64,000 nt of DNA from Halovenus rubra (lineage in GTDB: Archaea; Halobacteriota; Halobacteria; Halobacteriales; Haloarculaceae), in contig NZ_JAODIY010000004.1 in the NCBI RefSeq assembly GCF_026586665.1, positions 54,119 to 118,118 on the forward strand, written 5' to 3'. Shown here in pieces: positions 43,826 to 52,263 of this stretch. The notes below the pieces were generated by a model. That model saw nothing but the letters and a program-made list of their open reading frames with translations, was not told the origin of the DNA and did no database searches. The position numbers were made by a program, and so were the translations under genes. The first letter of the stretch is position 1, and the number at the start of each line of letters is the position of its first letter.

Positions 43826-45106
43826 TCACACGTTGGTTGCCTTTTCAGCCTGGGCTTGAACGATGTAGGACCGATCCTCGGTGTACTTTGCGGCGACCAT
43901 CAGCGCGCGCTCAGTCCCAATTTGGTTGAGCGCCCACGCCGCGCTTGCCCGCACCTCGTCAGCCTCGTCGCTGCCCAGTATATCCGCGAGTGGCTCAATA
44001 GCACGGGTGTCACCGATGAGTCCGAGCGCGCGGGCAGCAGAGGACCGAACCTCTACGTTGTCGGCCCCAAGTCGTTTAGCAACCGGCTCCGTCGAGTCTT
44101 CGCTGCCAATCATGCCAAGGGCGCGTAACGTGATTTTTTCGAGTGCCACGTCACCGCCGCCAAGGAAATTCTCCAGCGTCCCACAAGCGCGTTCGTCTCC
44201 AATGCGCCCGAGAATGCGGACTGCCTGGTTGTTCCGGCGCTGTGCCAACCCGGCAACCTCGTCATAGGCCTCTTCTGGCGCGATATGCTCTAATGAGTCG
44301 AGGATGTTTTCTTCCATGAAATCGGAGCCAAGCTTGTCGAACGCGGAGAGAATTGGTTCAACTTCCCCGCGTTTCTCGTACATCTTGATCGCTGTCCACT
44401 CAGGTGGGAAGTCTTTCCGATTCTCCGATTCGAGTACGTCATAAAATCCTTCACGGCGAAGCTGTTCACGGACTTCAAGATCCGAGAACAGTAACACGTC
44501 GTCGAGTTCACTCTCCAGGGTTTCGGCGCTGTCAAGGAGTTCCTGTATCTCGCTTTCGTCGGTATCTGGATGAAAACCACTGTCGGCAATCTCCTCACGT
44601 ACCGTTGCTAGCGTTTCTGCGGCGTCTGCCGGTGTCTCACCAGATCCGCCGTACGAGCCTGATAGAACTACTGTCGCGGTGTCAACATATGAGTTGACAG
44701 CTGTGACAACGTCTGGTTTACCTTCTTTTGCCCACTCGCTTGACGTGATAGTTGACTCCGCGCTATCGAGAGCGTCAGTCACCTCCGCGAGGTAAGGGCC
44801 ACGCTGTTCTTCGATATCATCTCGAAGCGACGAGAGTCGGTCTTCGAACCCGTCGCGTGGGTTGTCTTTGTCCTCGTCTTCGTTTTCGTCTTCTTCATCC
44901 TCGTCTTCGAGTTCTACCGCGAACGTCGCGTCGTTGAGGTCCGATTCGACCTCGTCGAGCAGTTCGTCGGCCTCGTCGAGGGCTGCCTCGGTGTCGGCAG
45001 CGTCGACTGCCTCAGCGGCCTCGTCGAGTTGTGTCTGGAAGACCGTCGGGTCGGCAGGGTCGACTACATCAGCATCTTCAGTGTCCTCGCTGTCCCCGTT
45101 GCTCAT
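43826..45106 (-). CDS. HEAT-repeat protein with acidic coiled-coil N-terminus
   Basis: A 426-residue protein. The N-terminal half is acidic and helical with a run of Glu/Asp (EDEDEEDENEDEDKDN) near residues 69-84. The C-terminal part, from about 280, is a series of HEAT or PBS-lyase repeats: AVRILGRIGDERACGTLENF, VRSSAARALGLIGDTRAIEP and VRASAAWALNQIGTERALMV. These form a curved binding surface for proteins. Similar repeats occur in phycobilin lyase relatives, but no cofactor partner is nearby and the function here is unknown. The ATG at 45106 was chosen; a longer open frame to 45391 overlaps the cupredoxin gene on the other strand. Confidence 0.8.
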   Translation of the reverse strand: MSNGDSEDTEDADVVDPADPTVFQTQLDEAAEAVDAADTEAALDEADELLDEVESDLNDATFAVELEDEDEEDENEDEDKDNPRDGFEDRLSSLRDDIEEQRGPYLAEVTDALDSAESTITSSEWAKEGKPDVVTAVNSYVDTATVVLSGSYGGSGETPADAAETLATVREEIADSGFHPDTDESEIQELLDSAETLESELDDVLLFSDLEVREQLRREGFYDVLESENRKDFPPEWTAIKMYEKRGEVEPILSAFDKLGSDFMEENILDSLEHIAPEEAYDEVAGLAQRRNNQAVRILGRIGDERACGTLENFLGGGDVALEKITLRALGMIGSEDSTEPVAKRLGADNVEVRSSAARALGLIGDTRAIEPLADILGSDEADEVRASAAWALNQIGTERALMVAAKYTEDRSYIVQAQAEKATNV

Positions 45107-45173
45107 GGCTGCATCTCTGATTGTTTCGGGCAAAGGCGTTTCCCTTTCTCGCGACGCTGGAAAAACCGTGGCC

Positions 45174-45181
45174 CATATATG
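45174..45181 (+). promoter_or_regulatory. TATA box of the second cupredoxin gene
   Basis: CATATATG at 45174-45181 lies 23-30 bases before the ATG at 45204 and fits the archaeal TATA-to-start distance, so the transcript is probably leaderless. Confidence 0.55.
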
Positions 45182-45203
45182 AGTACACTCCTGAGAGTCA
45201 CGT

Positions 45204-45635
45204 ATGGAACGCCGAACGTTCATTGCGACCGTCGGCGGCGGCATTACAGCTGGTCTTGCAGGATGTCTCAACGTTGATGGCGACCCAACCGGTGAAAATG
45301 AGGTCGGAATGACTATCTCTAAATTCCGGCCCGAGTCTCTGACTGTAGAACCCGGCACGACGGTCACCTTCATCAACACCAGCTCACACACTCACACGGT
45401 GACGGCGTTCGAGAACGCAACCCCGGAGTCGGTCGGGTTCTGGTCGACTGGTGAATTTAGCTCACAACAGGAAGCCATAGAGCAATGGCGTGACGGTGGT
45501 GGCGGGGGCCTTTCACCAAACGACGAGTTCTCAATCACCTTTGAGGAGCCAGCAACGTACCCGTACTTTTGTATCCCACATTACCGGCCCGAAGCAGGTA
45601 CTGGGATGGAAGGACGCATTATTGTCGAATCGTGA
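45204..45635 (+). CDS. Halocyanin/plastocyanin-like copper lipoprotein
   Basis: A 143-residue cupredoxin with an RR signal and lipobox (ERRTFIATV...GLAGC, Cys21), so it is an exported lipid-anchored protein. The copper ligands are His64 (SHTHTV), Cys123 (YFCIPH), His126 and the axial Met135 (GTGMEG). The segment from Cys to Met is longer than in the other halocyanin here and keeps the Met, which contrasts with the Gln in the first. A Gly-rich loop (RDGGGGGLSPNDE) is unusual. Function: electron carrier or copper handling. A small membrane protein gene follows 52 bases after it on the same strand. Confidence 0.85.
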   Translation: MERRTFIATVGGGITAGLAGCLNVDGDPTGENEVGMTISKFRPESLTVEPGTTVTFINTSSHTHTVTAFENATPESVGFWSTGEFSSQQEAIEQWRDGGGGGLSPNDEFSITFEEPATYPYFCIPHYRPEAGTGMEGRIIVES

Positions 45636-45687
45636 CCTCTCTCAGAGTCTGATACAGTGCAGTGTGTATAAGTAAATATCTGCCGTA

Positions 45688-45963
45688 ATGGCGACTATGG
45701 GTGAGGAAAATCAGAATACCAGCGATGAGGCGTTTATCGAGCGGTTCGTTCGGCTTTCTGTCTCGATTGTTGTCATGGTTCCTCTCACCGTGGTCGTCGG
45801 CTACGGCGGCTGGTTACTGTTGAGTATCACTGCAACTCTCGGTCTGTACGACCCTGAAACCGAAACTGGCGAGTTGCTTCGAAAGCGGTTAGCCGAGTGG
45901 CCCGACCGGAATCGCGAAGTGATGCGGACTGATGGTGTGGCGGAGCTACCATTGAAGCCATAA
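45688..45963 (+). CDS. Small single-helix membrane protein
   Basis: A 91-residue protein, or 88 if the ATG at 45697 is used. One hydrophobic helix (about 27-50, LSVSIVVMVPLTVVVGYGGWLLL) is followed by a soluble acidic tail (EWPDRNREVMRTDG). I do not recognise the family. It lies 52 bases after the cupredoxin gene in the same direction, so it may be co-transcribed and serve as a membrane partner or have an independent role. It is convergent with the GNAT gene. Confidence 0.6.
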   Translation: MATMGEENQNTSDEAFIERFVRLSVSIVVMVPLTVVVGYGGWLLLSITATLGLYDPETETGELLRKRLAEWPDRNREVMRTDGVAELPLKP

Positions 45964-45988
45964 TCTATGACAACGTGATGACTATGGC

Positions 45989-46411
45989 TCAGATGTCCCG
46001 AGAAAATAAAACGGCGTCTCCTGACTCAAAATACCCTGTCAAGTAGTCTTCACTCTCGAAGCCGTGGCGCTTATAGAACTGCTTTGCCCTGTCATCAGCG
46101 GCATGTGCTGTCAGCCTCACTCTCTCGATGCACAGCTCATCCAGATATAAACAAGTCTCTGTGATGAGTGTAGAGCCAATTCCGTTTCCTTGCCGAGGTG
46201 GCGCGACAGCAATCTCTAACAGAATTGCTTCCTCGTTGCCAGCGATAAAGAGTGTGTATCCGATGGGCTCCCCATCGTCCGCGACGAGTAGTTCAGGTGG
46301 CCCGTGGACCGCAGTGCCAAGCAACTCTGGTGAAGGCTCTGCAAGCGTCTGCTTCTGGATGGTTCGTAGTGTGGGATGGTCGGCTGGACGGCCTTGTCGT
46401 ATCTCTACCAT
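45989..46411 (-). CDS. GNAT-family N-acetyltransferase
   Basis: A 140-residue GNAT protein starting MVEIRQGRPADHPTLRTIQ. The acetyl-CoA-binding segment (motif A) reads AVAPPRQGNGIGSTLITETC, in which RQGNGIG corresponds to the Q/RxxGxG/A turn. The C-terminal strand RVRLTAHAADDRAKQFYKR is normal for the family. It resembles RimI-like acetyltransferases, but the acceptor cannot be read from sequence. The ATG at 46411 is used because upstream residues have no family match. It starts one base before the DUF92 stop, so the genes are adjacent on one strand. Confidence 0.8.
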   Translation of the reverse strand: MVEIRQGRPADHPTLRTIQKQTLAEPSPELLGTAVHGPPELLVADDGEPIGYTLFIAGNEEAILLEIAVAPPRQGNGIGSTLITETCLYLDELCIERVRLTAHAADDRAKQFYKRHGFESEDYLTGYFESGDAVLFSRDI

Positions 46412-46412
46412 A

Positions 46413-47753
46413 TTAGAGTGGTAGGTTGAGCATTCCTGCAAGTCCGGCACCGACGATTGCTGCGGCAACTGTTGCAAGGAAGTTGACGCCTTGATTCCCG
46501 AGGAATCGCCCTTCGAGAGTTGCACCGAGGAAGCTGTCGACTGTCATCCCAATGACGCCGGCAAAGACGATAACACCCGCGCCAAGAGTTGCCACCTCGT
46601 CGAATGCAAACCAGCCAATACTCGCGACCAGAGCCGCTCCGAGGAGACCGATTAGTTCTCCTTGCCAGGTGACAGCGCCGTCAGTTCCGGGTTCGACGAC
46701 TTCTAGAGTGGTGACGAGTCGTGGATTGTCATAGAGGCCGCCAATCTCACTGGAGAGTGTGTCGGCGAGAGCGGCACCCACTGCACCGGCGAATGCATAG
46801 AAAAACACCGCCTGTGAGACGTCATACTCAGTACTGACAGCTCCTGCAAGTACTGCAACTAGCGCGACCAGCGAGTTGGCGAGCACGTTTCCTGTCCCGC
46901 GTGCACCCTCATTTTCCTGTGCGATGCCACGGTCGAGTTTCCGGTCGAAACGGAACTTTGAGGAGAGCCCCCCAATACCGAAAAAAGCAATAAGCATTGC
47001 AAACCACGCATAGTCTCCAAGAACAATAGTCAACAGCCCCAACAAGACTCCAGTGAGCATACCAGGGAGCGATGCTGTTTCGAGCGTATACGAAGTGTAT
47101 CCGAGGATGATGGTGACGGCTAGTGCGACGGTGATACGGGTTACTGAAATCTCGAGGGGCAGCGTCGAGAACAACCAGAGCATCATCGCGACAGCCACCA
47201 TTACGAGTGCGTCGTCACGCTGGTATAGCAACTGCTGGAGAAGCGCAGCAAAGAGGGAACCACTGGCAGCGAGAAACGCAGCCAGCGGAGCGCTGACCGA
47301 CTCAGTCGTCAACTGAACGGCAAGGAACTGCCCGGCTGAGGCCGCCAGAAAGCCGGCGAAGACAAACCCTGCTGTCGCCCTCACCTGTTCGTATTTATAT
47401 GCTCGGACAACTTGCCCGCCGAGGTTGCCAAAAACGAGCAGCAGAATTGTCCCGACATAGACAGATGTTGGCATCCCAAAGCCGACGGTAAGGGTTGCCA
47501 GTGCCGCCGCCGCAAGCGAGAACACTGCTAGACCATAGAGCGATCCATTGCGCCGGTCGGCGGGACGTGCGAACAGTTCGAAGAGGGTATTCTCCGGTCC
47601 CGCAGTGAGCGCAAGTGCGGCCACAAGCAGAAACGGGCCGATTGCAGCGACAGTCGCTACTGCCGGCTCCTGAACCCCGAGTACCCATGGCCCAACGAGT
47701 GCGAGACAGCCAACCAGCGCGAATGCGACTGCGCGCCGGACTGCAGTTGTCAC
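46413..47753 (-). CDS. DUF92-family membrane protein
   Basis: A membrane protein of about 446 residues with a dozen or more helices. The C-terminal two-thirds is the DUF92 (COG1836/TMEM19) domain: ISVTRITVALAVTIILGY, GIGGLSSKFRFDRKLDRGIA, ARGTGNVLANSL, ADTLSSEIGG and the closing IGMTVDSFLGATLEGRFLGN. Members include plant VTE6, a phytyl-phosphate kinase acting on isoprenoid phosphates, and bacterial and archaeal versions of unknown function. The N-terminal third is an added hydrophobic part. The GTG at 47753 begins the family-like sequence; a longer frame runs upstream but overlaps the divergent gene. Its neighbour is a cis-prenyltransferase pair. Confidence 0.85.
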   Translation of the reverse strand: MTTAVRRAVAFALVGCLALVGPWVLGVQEPAVATVAAIGPFLLVAALALTAGPENTLFELFARPADRRNGSLYGLAVFSLAAAALATLTVGFGMPTSVYVGTILLLVFGNLGGQVVRAYKYEQVRATAGFVFAGFLAASAGQFLAVQLTTESVSAPLAAFLAASGSLFAALLQQLLYQRDDALVMVAVAMMLWLFSTLPLEISVTRITVALAVTIILGYTSYTLETASLPGMLTGVLLGLLTIVLGDYAWFAMLIAFFGIGGLSSKFRFDRKLDRGIAQENEGARGTGNVLANSLVALVAVLAGAVSTEYDVSQAVFFYAFAGAVGAALADTLSSEIGGLYDNPRLVTTLEVVEPGTDGAVTWQGELIGLLGAALVASIGWFAFDEVATLGAGVIVFAGVIGMTVDSFLGATLEGRFLGNQGVNFLATVAAAIVGAGLAGMLNLPL

Positions 47754-47857
47754 AATCGTCCGATATTCCCGAGTGGCACTTACGCTTTCCGAACCTGTCC
47801 GAAGACTGGTCAGCCAAGAACAAGGGTATTTCAGAGTGGCCCAACACACTCTGCTTT

Positions 47858-48466
47858 GTGGGACTCTACGACAGGTATCTCGCAAGCAGAGTCCGATTCG
47901 CCGACGAGGAGCTACCGGAGACAGTCGCGCTCGTCATCACGGAACGTGACCTGCTCGAAGACGGAGCCTACACGTCAATGTCTGCCTTTCTGCAGTGGGC
48001 ATTCGAGTACGGTGCCAAACAGGTCGTCGTCTATGTCAGTGTGCTCGACGAGGAGGCCATTCCAACGCTCGAACGGGAGTTCCAACACGTCGATACGCCC
48101 CACGAGCTTGCAGTCCGCACACCGGATGATGAGAGTCAGGCTGAGACACCCGTTCAGGTCAGCATTGGGCTGGGTGGCAAACATGAGTTTGCGACTGCTG
48201 TTCAAGCCATCGCGGAGGATGTCGAGGCAGGCCATCTCGACCCGGAAGATGTCACAGAGGAAGATATCGAGCGCGGTCTGATATTCCCGACAGCCCCGGA
48301 TCTCGTCATCAAGACTGGTGCAGAACGTCTCTCGGATTTCATGATTTGGCAGTCGGTATACTCGGAACTGTACTTTAGTGATGTTAACTGGCGCAACGTC
48401 CGCAAACGTGACTACTTGCGCGCACTCCGTGAGTATCAGGACCGTCAGCGTCGATTCGGTGAGTAA
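47858..48466 (+). CDS. UppS-like protein lacking the catalytic motif (NgBR-type subunit)
   Basis: A 202-residue protein of the undecaprenyl diphosphate synthase family. The catalytic DGNRR segment is absent; at its place the sequence reads TVALVITERDLLEDGAYTS. The later parts of the fold are kept: YGAKQVVVYVSV, SIGLGGKHEFATAV, DLVIKTGAERLSDFMIWQSV and YSELYFSDVNW. The C-terminus is RRFGE, with the RxG motif (Arg199-Phe-Gly201). This is the pattern of NgBR-type non-catalytic subunits, which provide RxG to the catalytic partner. The GTG at 47858 begins the conserved region. Stops of this gene and the convergent UppS gene are three bases apart. Confidence 0.8.
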   Translation: MGLYDRYLASRVRFADEELPETVALVITERDLLEDGAYTSMSAFLQWAFEYGAKQVVVYVSVLDEEAIPTLEREFQHVDTPHELAVRTPDDESQAETPVQVSIGLGGKHEFATAVQAIAEDVEAGHLDPEDVTEEDIERGLIFPTAPDLVIKTGAERLSDFMIWQSVYSELYFSDVNWRNVRKRDYLRALREYQDRQRRFGE

Positions 48467-48469
48467 CTG

Positions 48470-49390
48470 TCAGTCGACGACTTCTTTATCCTGCATATCA
48501 TCAGGATGTTCCTGCTCTGCAACCGGTAGCGCGCTCCGGAACCGATTGAATGTCTGTCTGGCATCTGGACAGGACTCTGTTCCAAGCGCATGAAGCAGTT
48601 CGCGGGCGCGCCGAGCACGGGTCTGCCGCCACGAGCGCTCGCGGTGTTCGTATGTTCGGATGCTCCGGAGGAAATCAATCCTACTAAACTCGGGCCAGTA
48701 CGGCGTCGAGAAGTAGACGGCCGCCTCGTTTCCGTTGGCCTGCCAGGGAAGGAAATTCGATGTTCGCTCGTCGCCACCGCTTCTGACAATCAGATCAACA
48801 TCATGAGTCGGGCCGTCGTACAGCGCCTTCTCGACGGTAGTGACGCCAATACTGTCCGTGTCTAGCTCGTTGTCGGCTACCTCTTGGGCAATCGTCCGGG
48901 CGGCCGTAAGCATCTCGGCCCGACCGCCGTATGCGAGTGCAATATTCAATAGGAGTCGGTCGTATTCTTCAGTCTGGTCTCGTGCGTAGGCGATTGCATC
49001 TTGTACCCGGTCGGGGAGGCGATGGGTTTCACCAATAGCACGGATACGAACTTCTTGATCATGAACGCGGTCGGCGTCGGCGAACTCGCGTAGCTTCGAG
49101 GCGACGAGGTCGAACAACTCCTCGCGTTGCTGCTTTGGTCTGTCGAAGTTTTCCGTCGAGAACGTGTACAGCGTTACTTCTTCGACATCTAGCTCATCAC
49201 ACCACTCCAGCAGAGCCTCGGTCGTTTTGGCACCCGCTCGATGACCGTCGCTTGGCTCACCGCCGTGCTGGCTTGCGTATCGGCGGTTCCCATCCTGAAT
49301 AACAGCGACATGTGTCGGCGTTTTAGAAATTTCACGCTCAAGAATATGTTCATACAGGGAACCGGTCCACTCACGCAGACTGGGCAACAT
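48470..49390 (-). CDS. uppS: Undecaprenyl/polyprenyl diphosphate synthase, catalytic subunit (cis-prenyltransferase)
   Basis: A 306-residue cis-prenyltransferase that adds isoprene units in cis to build the lipid carrier for N-glycosylation and polysaccharide assembly. The catalytic Asp33 lies in AVIQDGNRRYA. GHRAGAKTTEALLEWCDEL, LYTFSTENFDRPK, RIRAIGE and DLIVRSGGDERTSNFLPWQ are all present. At the C-terminal position where homodimeric enzymes have RRFGG, this protein has RERSWRQ, so the RxG motif is lacking, and an extra helical tail follows. That fits the catalytic subunit of a heteromeric enzyme paired with the adjacent NgBR-like protein. The ATG at 49390 gives MLPSLREWTG, as in haloarchaeal homologues. 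Confidence 0.9.
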   Translation of the reverse strand: MLPSLREWTGSLYEHILEREISKTPTHVAVIQDGNRRYASQHGGEPSDGHRAGAKTTEALLEWCDELDVEEVTLYTFSTENFDRPKQQREELFDLVASKLREFADADRVHDQEVRIRAIGETHRLPDRVQDAIAYARDQTEEYDRLLLNIALAYGGRAEMLTAARTIAQEVADNELDTDSIGVTTVEKALYDGPTHDVDLIVRSGGDERTSNFLPWQANGNEAAVYFSTPYWPEFSRIDFLRSIRTYEHRERSWRQTRARRARELLHALGTESCPDARQTFNRFRSALPVAEQEHPDDMQDKEVVD

Positions 49391-49509
49391 TCGTCTCACA
49401 CAGACTAACCATTCTTCGGGTAAGAGTTTTGCGTTAACTAGCCTAGCAGCACGCTCTTGGGTGAGGGACCATAGGCTTTTAATACATCCGCTGCGTCTGC
49501 TTAAGCGCA

Positions 49510-49704
49510 ATGGCAGAAGGTACGGTTGATTTCTTCAACGACACTGGCGGCTACGGTTTCATCGATACAGAAGATGCAGACGAAGACGTGTTCTTCCACA
49601 TGGAAGACGTCGGCGGTCCTGACCTGGAAGAGGGGCAGGAAGTCGAATTCGAAATCGTCGAAGCCGACAAGGGCCCACGAGCAAAGAACCTCGAGCGCTT
49701 GTAG
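49510..49704 (+). CDS. Cold-shock domain protein (CspA-like)
   Basis: A 64-residue cold-shock domain with RNP1 GGYGFIDTED and RNP2 VFFHMEDV, so it binds single-stranded RNA or DNA. The family motif here is GTVDFFNDTGGYGFI. Acidic residues replace many basic ones, as in halophiles. Upstream CTTTTAATA (49474-49482) is about 27-35 bases before the ATG, a plausible TATA with a very short leader. It is a single-gene unit. Confidence 0.92.
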   Translation: MAEGTVDFFNDTGGYGFIDTEDADEDVFFHMEDVGGPDLEEGQEVEFEIVEADKGPRAKNLERL

Positions 49705-49835
49705 ACGCGACCAGCGGTATCGCTCTGGTTATTCCAGAACCACCGCAGGTGTAGTGTCCGGTAGCTCCAACGGGAGCCGCTCACCTGCATTCTTCAAATC
49801 GTGACCCCTTTGACCAGCGGCGCGTAGAGACAGAT

Positions 49836-50270
49836 ATGGAAGAGACACTGGAGTCTGACCTCGTCCGGCGGACGTGGGAGCTGTTACAGCCGGGTGATAT
49901 CGACCTTGATGGACTGGTGGTCGAGACATCGCTGGCAAACGATCAGGAGCCGGAGATGCACCAACAGACGGTCAAAATTGGAGAAATAATCGCGGACCAC
50001 GCTGGCCACGACCCACGCGACACGTTCGTTTACTCGGGAACCGATGACACTGAGTATGCTTCGAACCAACACCAGGGGCTTACCCTTGATGACGAGAAGT
50101 TCGTCTGGGAGTGTCAGCAACTACTCCGTGATGGCTCGTTCGATATCGTGATTTATTTTGAGGCCAGCATTGAGACAGAAGCGCTTCTGTCCACGCTCGG
50201 TGAGAGAGGATACGACGTGATGTACGTTCGTGGTGACGCTGACAGTCCTGATGAGGCTGTTGGGACATAA
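49836..50270 (+). CDS. DUF5778-like haloarchaeal protein
   Basis: A 144-residue acidic protein with alternating strands and helices. Recognisable segments are LLQPGDIDLDGLVVETSL, RDTFVYSGTDDTEYASNQHQ, DIVIYFEASIETEALLSTL and VMYVRGDADSP. It matches a haloarchaeal family I recall as DUF5778. I see no catalytic motif. It stands alone between the cold-shock gene and hemA, both on the same strand but with gaps of 131 and about 230 bases. The gap before hemA has no supported gene. Confidence 0.6.
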   Translation: MEETLESDLVRRTWELLQPGDIDLDGLVVETSLANDQEPEMHQQTVKIGEIIADHAGHDPRDTFVYSGTDDTEYASNQHQGLTLDDEKFVWECQQLLRDGSFDIVIYFEASIETEALLSTLGERGYDVMYVRGDADSPDEAVGT

Positions 50271-50500
50271 CGCAACTGGCATTTTCAAGAGGCGAATATC
50301 GCCCGCTGTAAGTGGTATCTTCAAAAGTTGGGACACTGCGAGATTTTTAAACCAATGCAGGTCAGAGAAGAGAGTATACACTTCTATGTATTACACGGCG
50401 AGTTCGTTTCGGGGCGTTTGGAAGGCTTTAGATAGGAGGAGTCAAAAGTCAGTGACGAACCCGTGGACGAACGCTTTCTGTACCGTGGTGAGTCTGTATG

Positions 50501-51835
50501 ATGACTGACCAAACTCTCATTGTTGGAGCGGGCGTGTCACACCACGAAGCATCGCTCGACCAGCTGGAATCGGCATCGCTTGAAAGCGAGTCCGAGGCAG
50601 TCGAGACACTGCTCGCCGAGCCAAGCGTGACCGAAGCGTTCGTCATGCAGACGTGCAACCGAATTGAAGCATATGTTGTTACCAGTGACCAGTCGGCGGG
50701 CCAGCGAGCCCTCAAAGCGATCCAACACGCCGACGCCTGGAAACTAGCTCGCCAGATGGACCACGAAGAAAGCCTTCGCCACTTGCTCCGTGTCGCCGGT
50801 GGTCTCGAATCGATGGTTGTCGGCGAAGACCAGATTCTCGGACAGGTCCGAGATGCCTACGAAACCGCACGCCGAGCAAGCGGTATCGGTCCGATTCTCG
50901 ACGATGCGGTTACCAAAGCAATCAGAGTCGGCGAACGTGCACGGACGGAGACGGCAATCAACGATGGTGTCGTTTCGATTGCCAGTGCGGCTGTCAAACT
51001 CGCCGCTGAAACGCATGGGCTACATGGTACTAGAGCCGTCGTTGTCGGTGCCGGTGAAATGGGGACACTCGCCGCAAAACATCTTGTCGGTCGTGTCGAC
51101 GAACTTCTTCTTGCTAACCGAACAGTCGAACGCGCACAGCAGGTTGTGTCAACAATTGAGACACAGAAGACCACCGTCGAGGCGGCAGGCATCGACTCGC
51201 TCTCTGGCCGGCTGGCCGCCGCTGACGTGGCTATCTCGGCAACAGGAAGCCCGAGTTGGATACTGGAGCCGAACGCGTGCCGAGAAATCGGCGAGACGTT
51301 TATCGTTGATATCACGCGCCCACGAGACATTCCACCGGTGGCCGACACGTTCGACCACCTTCGTATCTATGACCTCGATAAACTCGAATCGGTGACTGAT
51401 AAGACACGAGAGATGCGACACGAGGCTGCCGTTCGTGTCGAGGAAATTGTCGAAGAGGAGTTCTCTCGGCTGATGGCTGGCTACAAGCGAAAGCGTGCAG
51501 ATACGGTCATCTCGTCGATGTACGAAAGTGCCGAGCGCATCAAAGCCGCTGAGTTAGAGACAGCTTTCGAGAAGGCTGATTTCGACGAAGACCAGCGCGC
51601 TGTCGTCGAGGCGATGGCTGACTCAGTGGTGAACCAACTGCTCGCCCCGCCGACCAACAGCTTGCGGGACGCTGCTGAAGAGGATGACTGGTCGACTATC
51701 CAGACCGCCCTCCAACTGTTCGACCCGAATTTCGAGAGCGCACCGGCCTTTGTCGACGAAATGGACCTCGACGAGATTCCCGAGAGTGTTCGTGACCAGC
51801 TTCCCGCGAACTTTGCAGAGCAATCCGACGACTGA
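50501..51835 (+). CDS. hemA: Glutamyl-tRNA reductase
   Basis: Reduces glutamyl-tRNA(Glu) to glutamate-1-semialdehyde with NADPH, the first step of tetrapyrrole synthesis by the C5 route. The 444-residue protein has the catalytic Cys52 in MQTCNRIEAY, the tRNA-binding region GLESMVVGEDQILGQVRDA, the NADPH motif AVVVGAGEMGTLAAKHL and a C-terminal dimerisation helix. An ATG at 50498 is directly in front (MMTDQ); I use 50501. Siroheme and other heme genes are not adjacent, unlike in many haloarchaea, so hemA is alone here. The next gene, a pterin dehydratase, follows after 56 bases on the same strand. Confidence 0.95.
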   Translation: MTDQTLIVGAGVSHHEASLDQLESASLESESEAVETLLAEPSVTEAFVMQTCNRIEAYVVTSDQSAGQRALKAIQHADAWKLARQMDHEESLRHLLRVAGGLESMVVGEDQILGQVRDAYETARRASGIGPILDDAVTKAIRVGERARTETAINDGVVSIASAAVKLAAETHGLHGTRAVVVGAGEMGTLAAKHLVGRVDELLLANRTVERAQQVVSTIETQKTTVEAAGIDSLSGRLAAADVAISATGSPSWILEPNACREIGETFIVDITRPRDIPPVADTFDHLRIYDLDKLESVTDKTREMRHEAAVRVEEIVEEEFSRLMAGYKRKRADTVISSMYESAERIKAAELETAFEKADFDEDQRAVVEAMADSVVNQLLAPPTNSLRDAAEEDDWSTIQTALQLFDPNFESAPAFVDEMDLDEIPESVRDQLPANFAEQSDD

Positions 51836-51891
51836 CTGCCAACATCAGCGGCCGAACTGTTTTGAGGCTGGCATCCGACCATTACGATAGC

Positions 51892-52170
51892 ATGGCAGAT
51901 CTACTTTCGGACGAAGAAATCGAGGAAAAACTCCCTAAAGGATGGAATCGTGAGGGAACAGAAATCGTGCGAACGTACGAGTTCGACTCTTATCTTGACG
52001 GCGTTGGGTTTGCGGCCGGCGCAGGTGGCGTCGCAGAGGACGCCTGGCATCATCCTGAAATAACAATCACCTACGGCTCGGTCGAAGTCAGGCTCACGAC
52101 ACACGACGCCGGCGGAATCACAGAAAACGACATGCAACTGGCCGAGCGGTTCAACGATATCTACGAGTAA
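51892..52170 (+). CDS. 4a-hydroxytetrahydrobiopterin dehydratase (PCD/DCoH)
   Basis: A 92-residue pterin-4a-carbinolamine dehydratase. The active-site motif is WHHPEI, with HHP being characteristic, followed by EVRLTTHDAGGITENDMQLA, which closes the fold. It dehydrates the carbinolamine left after aromatic amino acid hydroxylation. Haloarchaea often carry it near phenylalanine hydroxylase genes; none is in this window. The ATG at 51892 starts MADLLSDEEIEEKL, the normal family start; the frame open further upstream is not conserved. It follows hemA by 56 bases. Confidence 0.9.
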   Translation: MADLLSDEEIEEKLPKGWNREGTEIVRTYEFDSYLDGVGFAAGAGGVAEDAWHHPEITITYGSVEVRLTTHDAGGITENDMQLAERFNDIYE

Positions 52171-52263
52171 TCCGGCGACAGCTGTCGGTTCACTCCGACC
52201 GGTTGTGTGTCTCAGTAGCACGACCGGCTGTGTTTTAATCGGTTTGCGCGCTGACATCACGGT

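Noticed and set aside
47615..47857. Upstream extension of the UppS-like frame
   Set aside because: Overlaps the DUF92 gene start on the other strand; the family-like sequence begins at the GTG at 47858.
50271..50497. A 40-codon frame from about 50386 leading into hemA
   Set aside because: No similarity and it ends across the hemA start; upstream DNA of hemA only.
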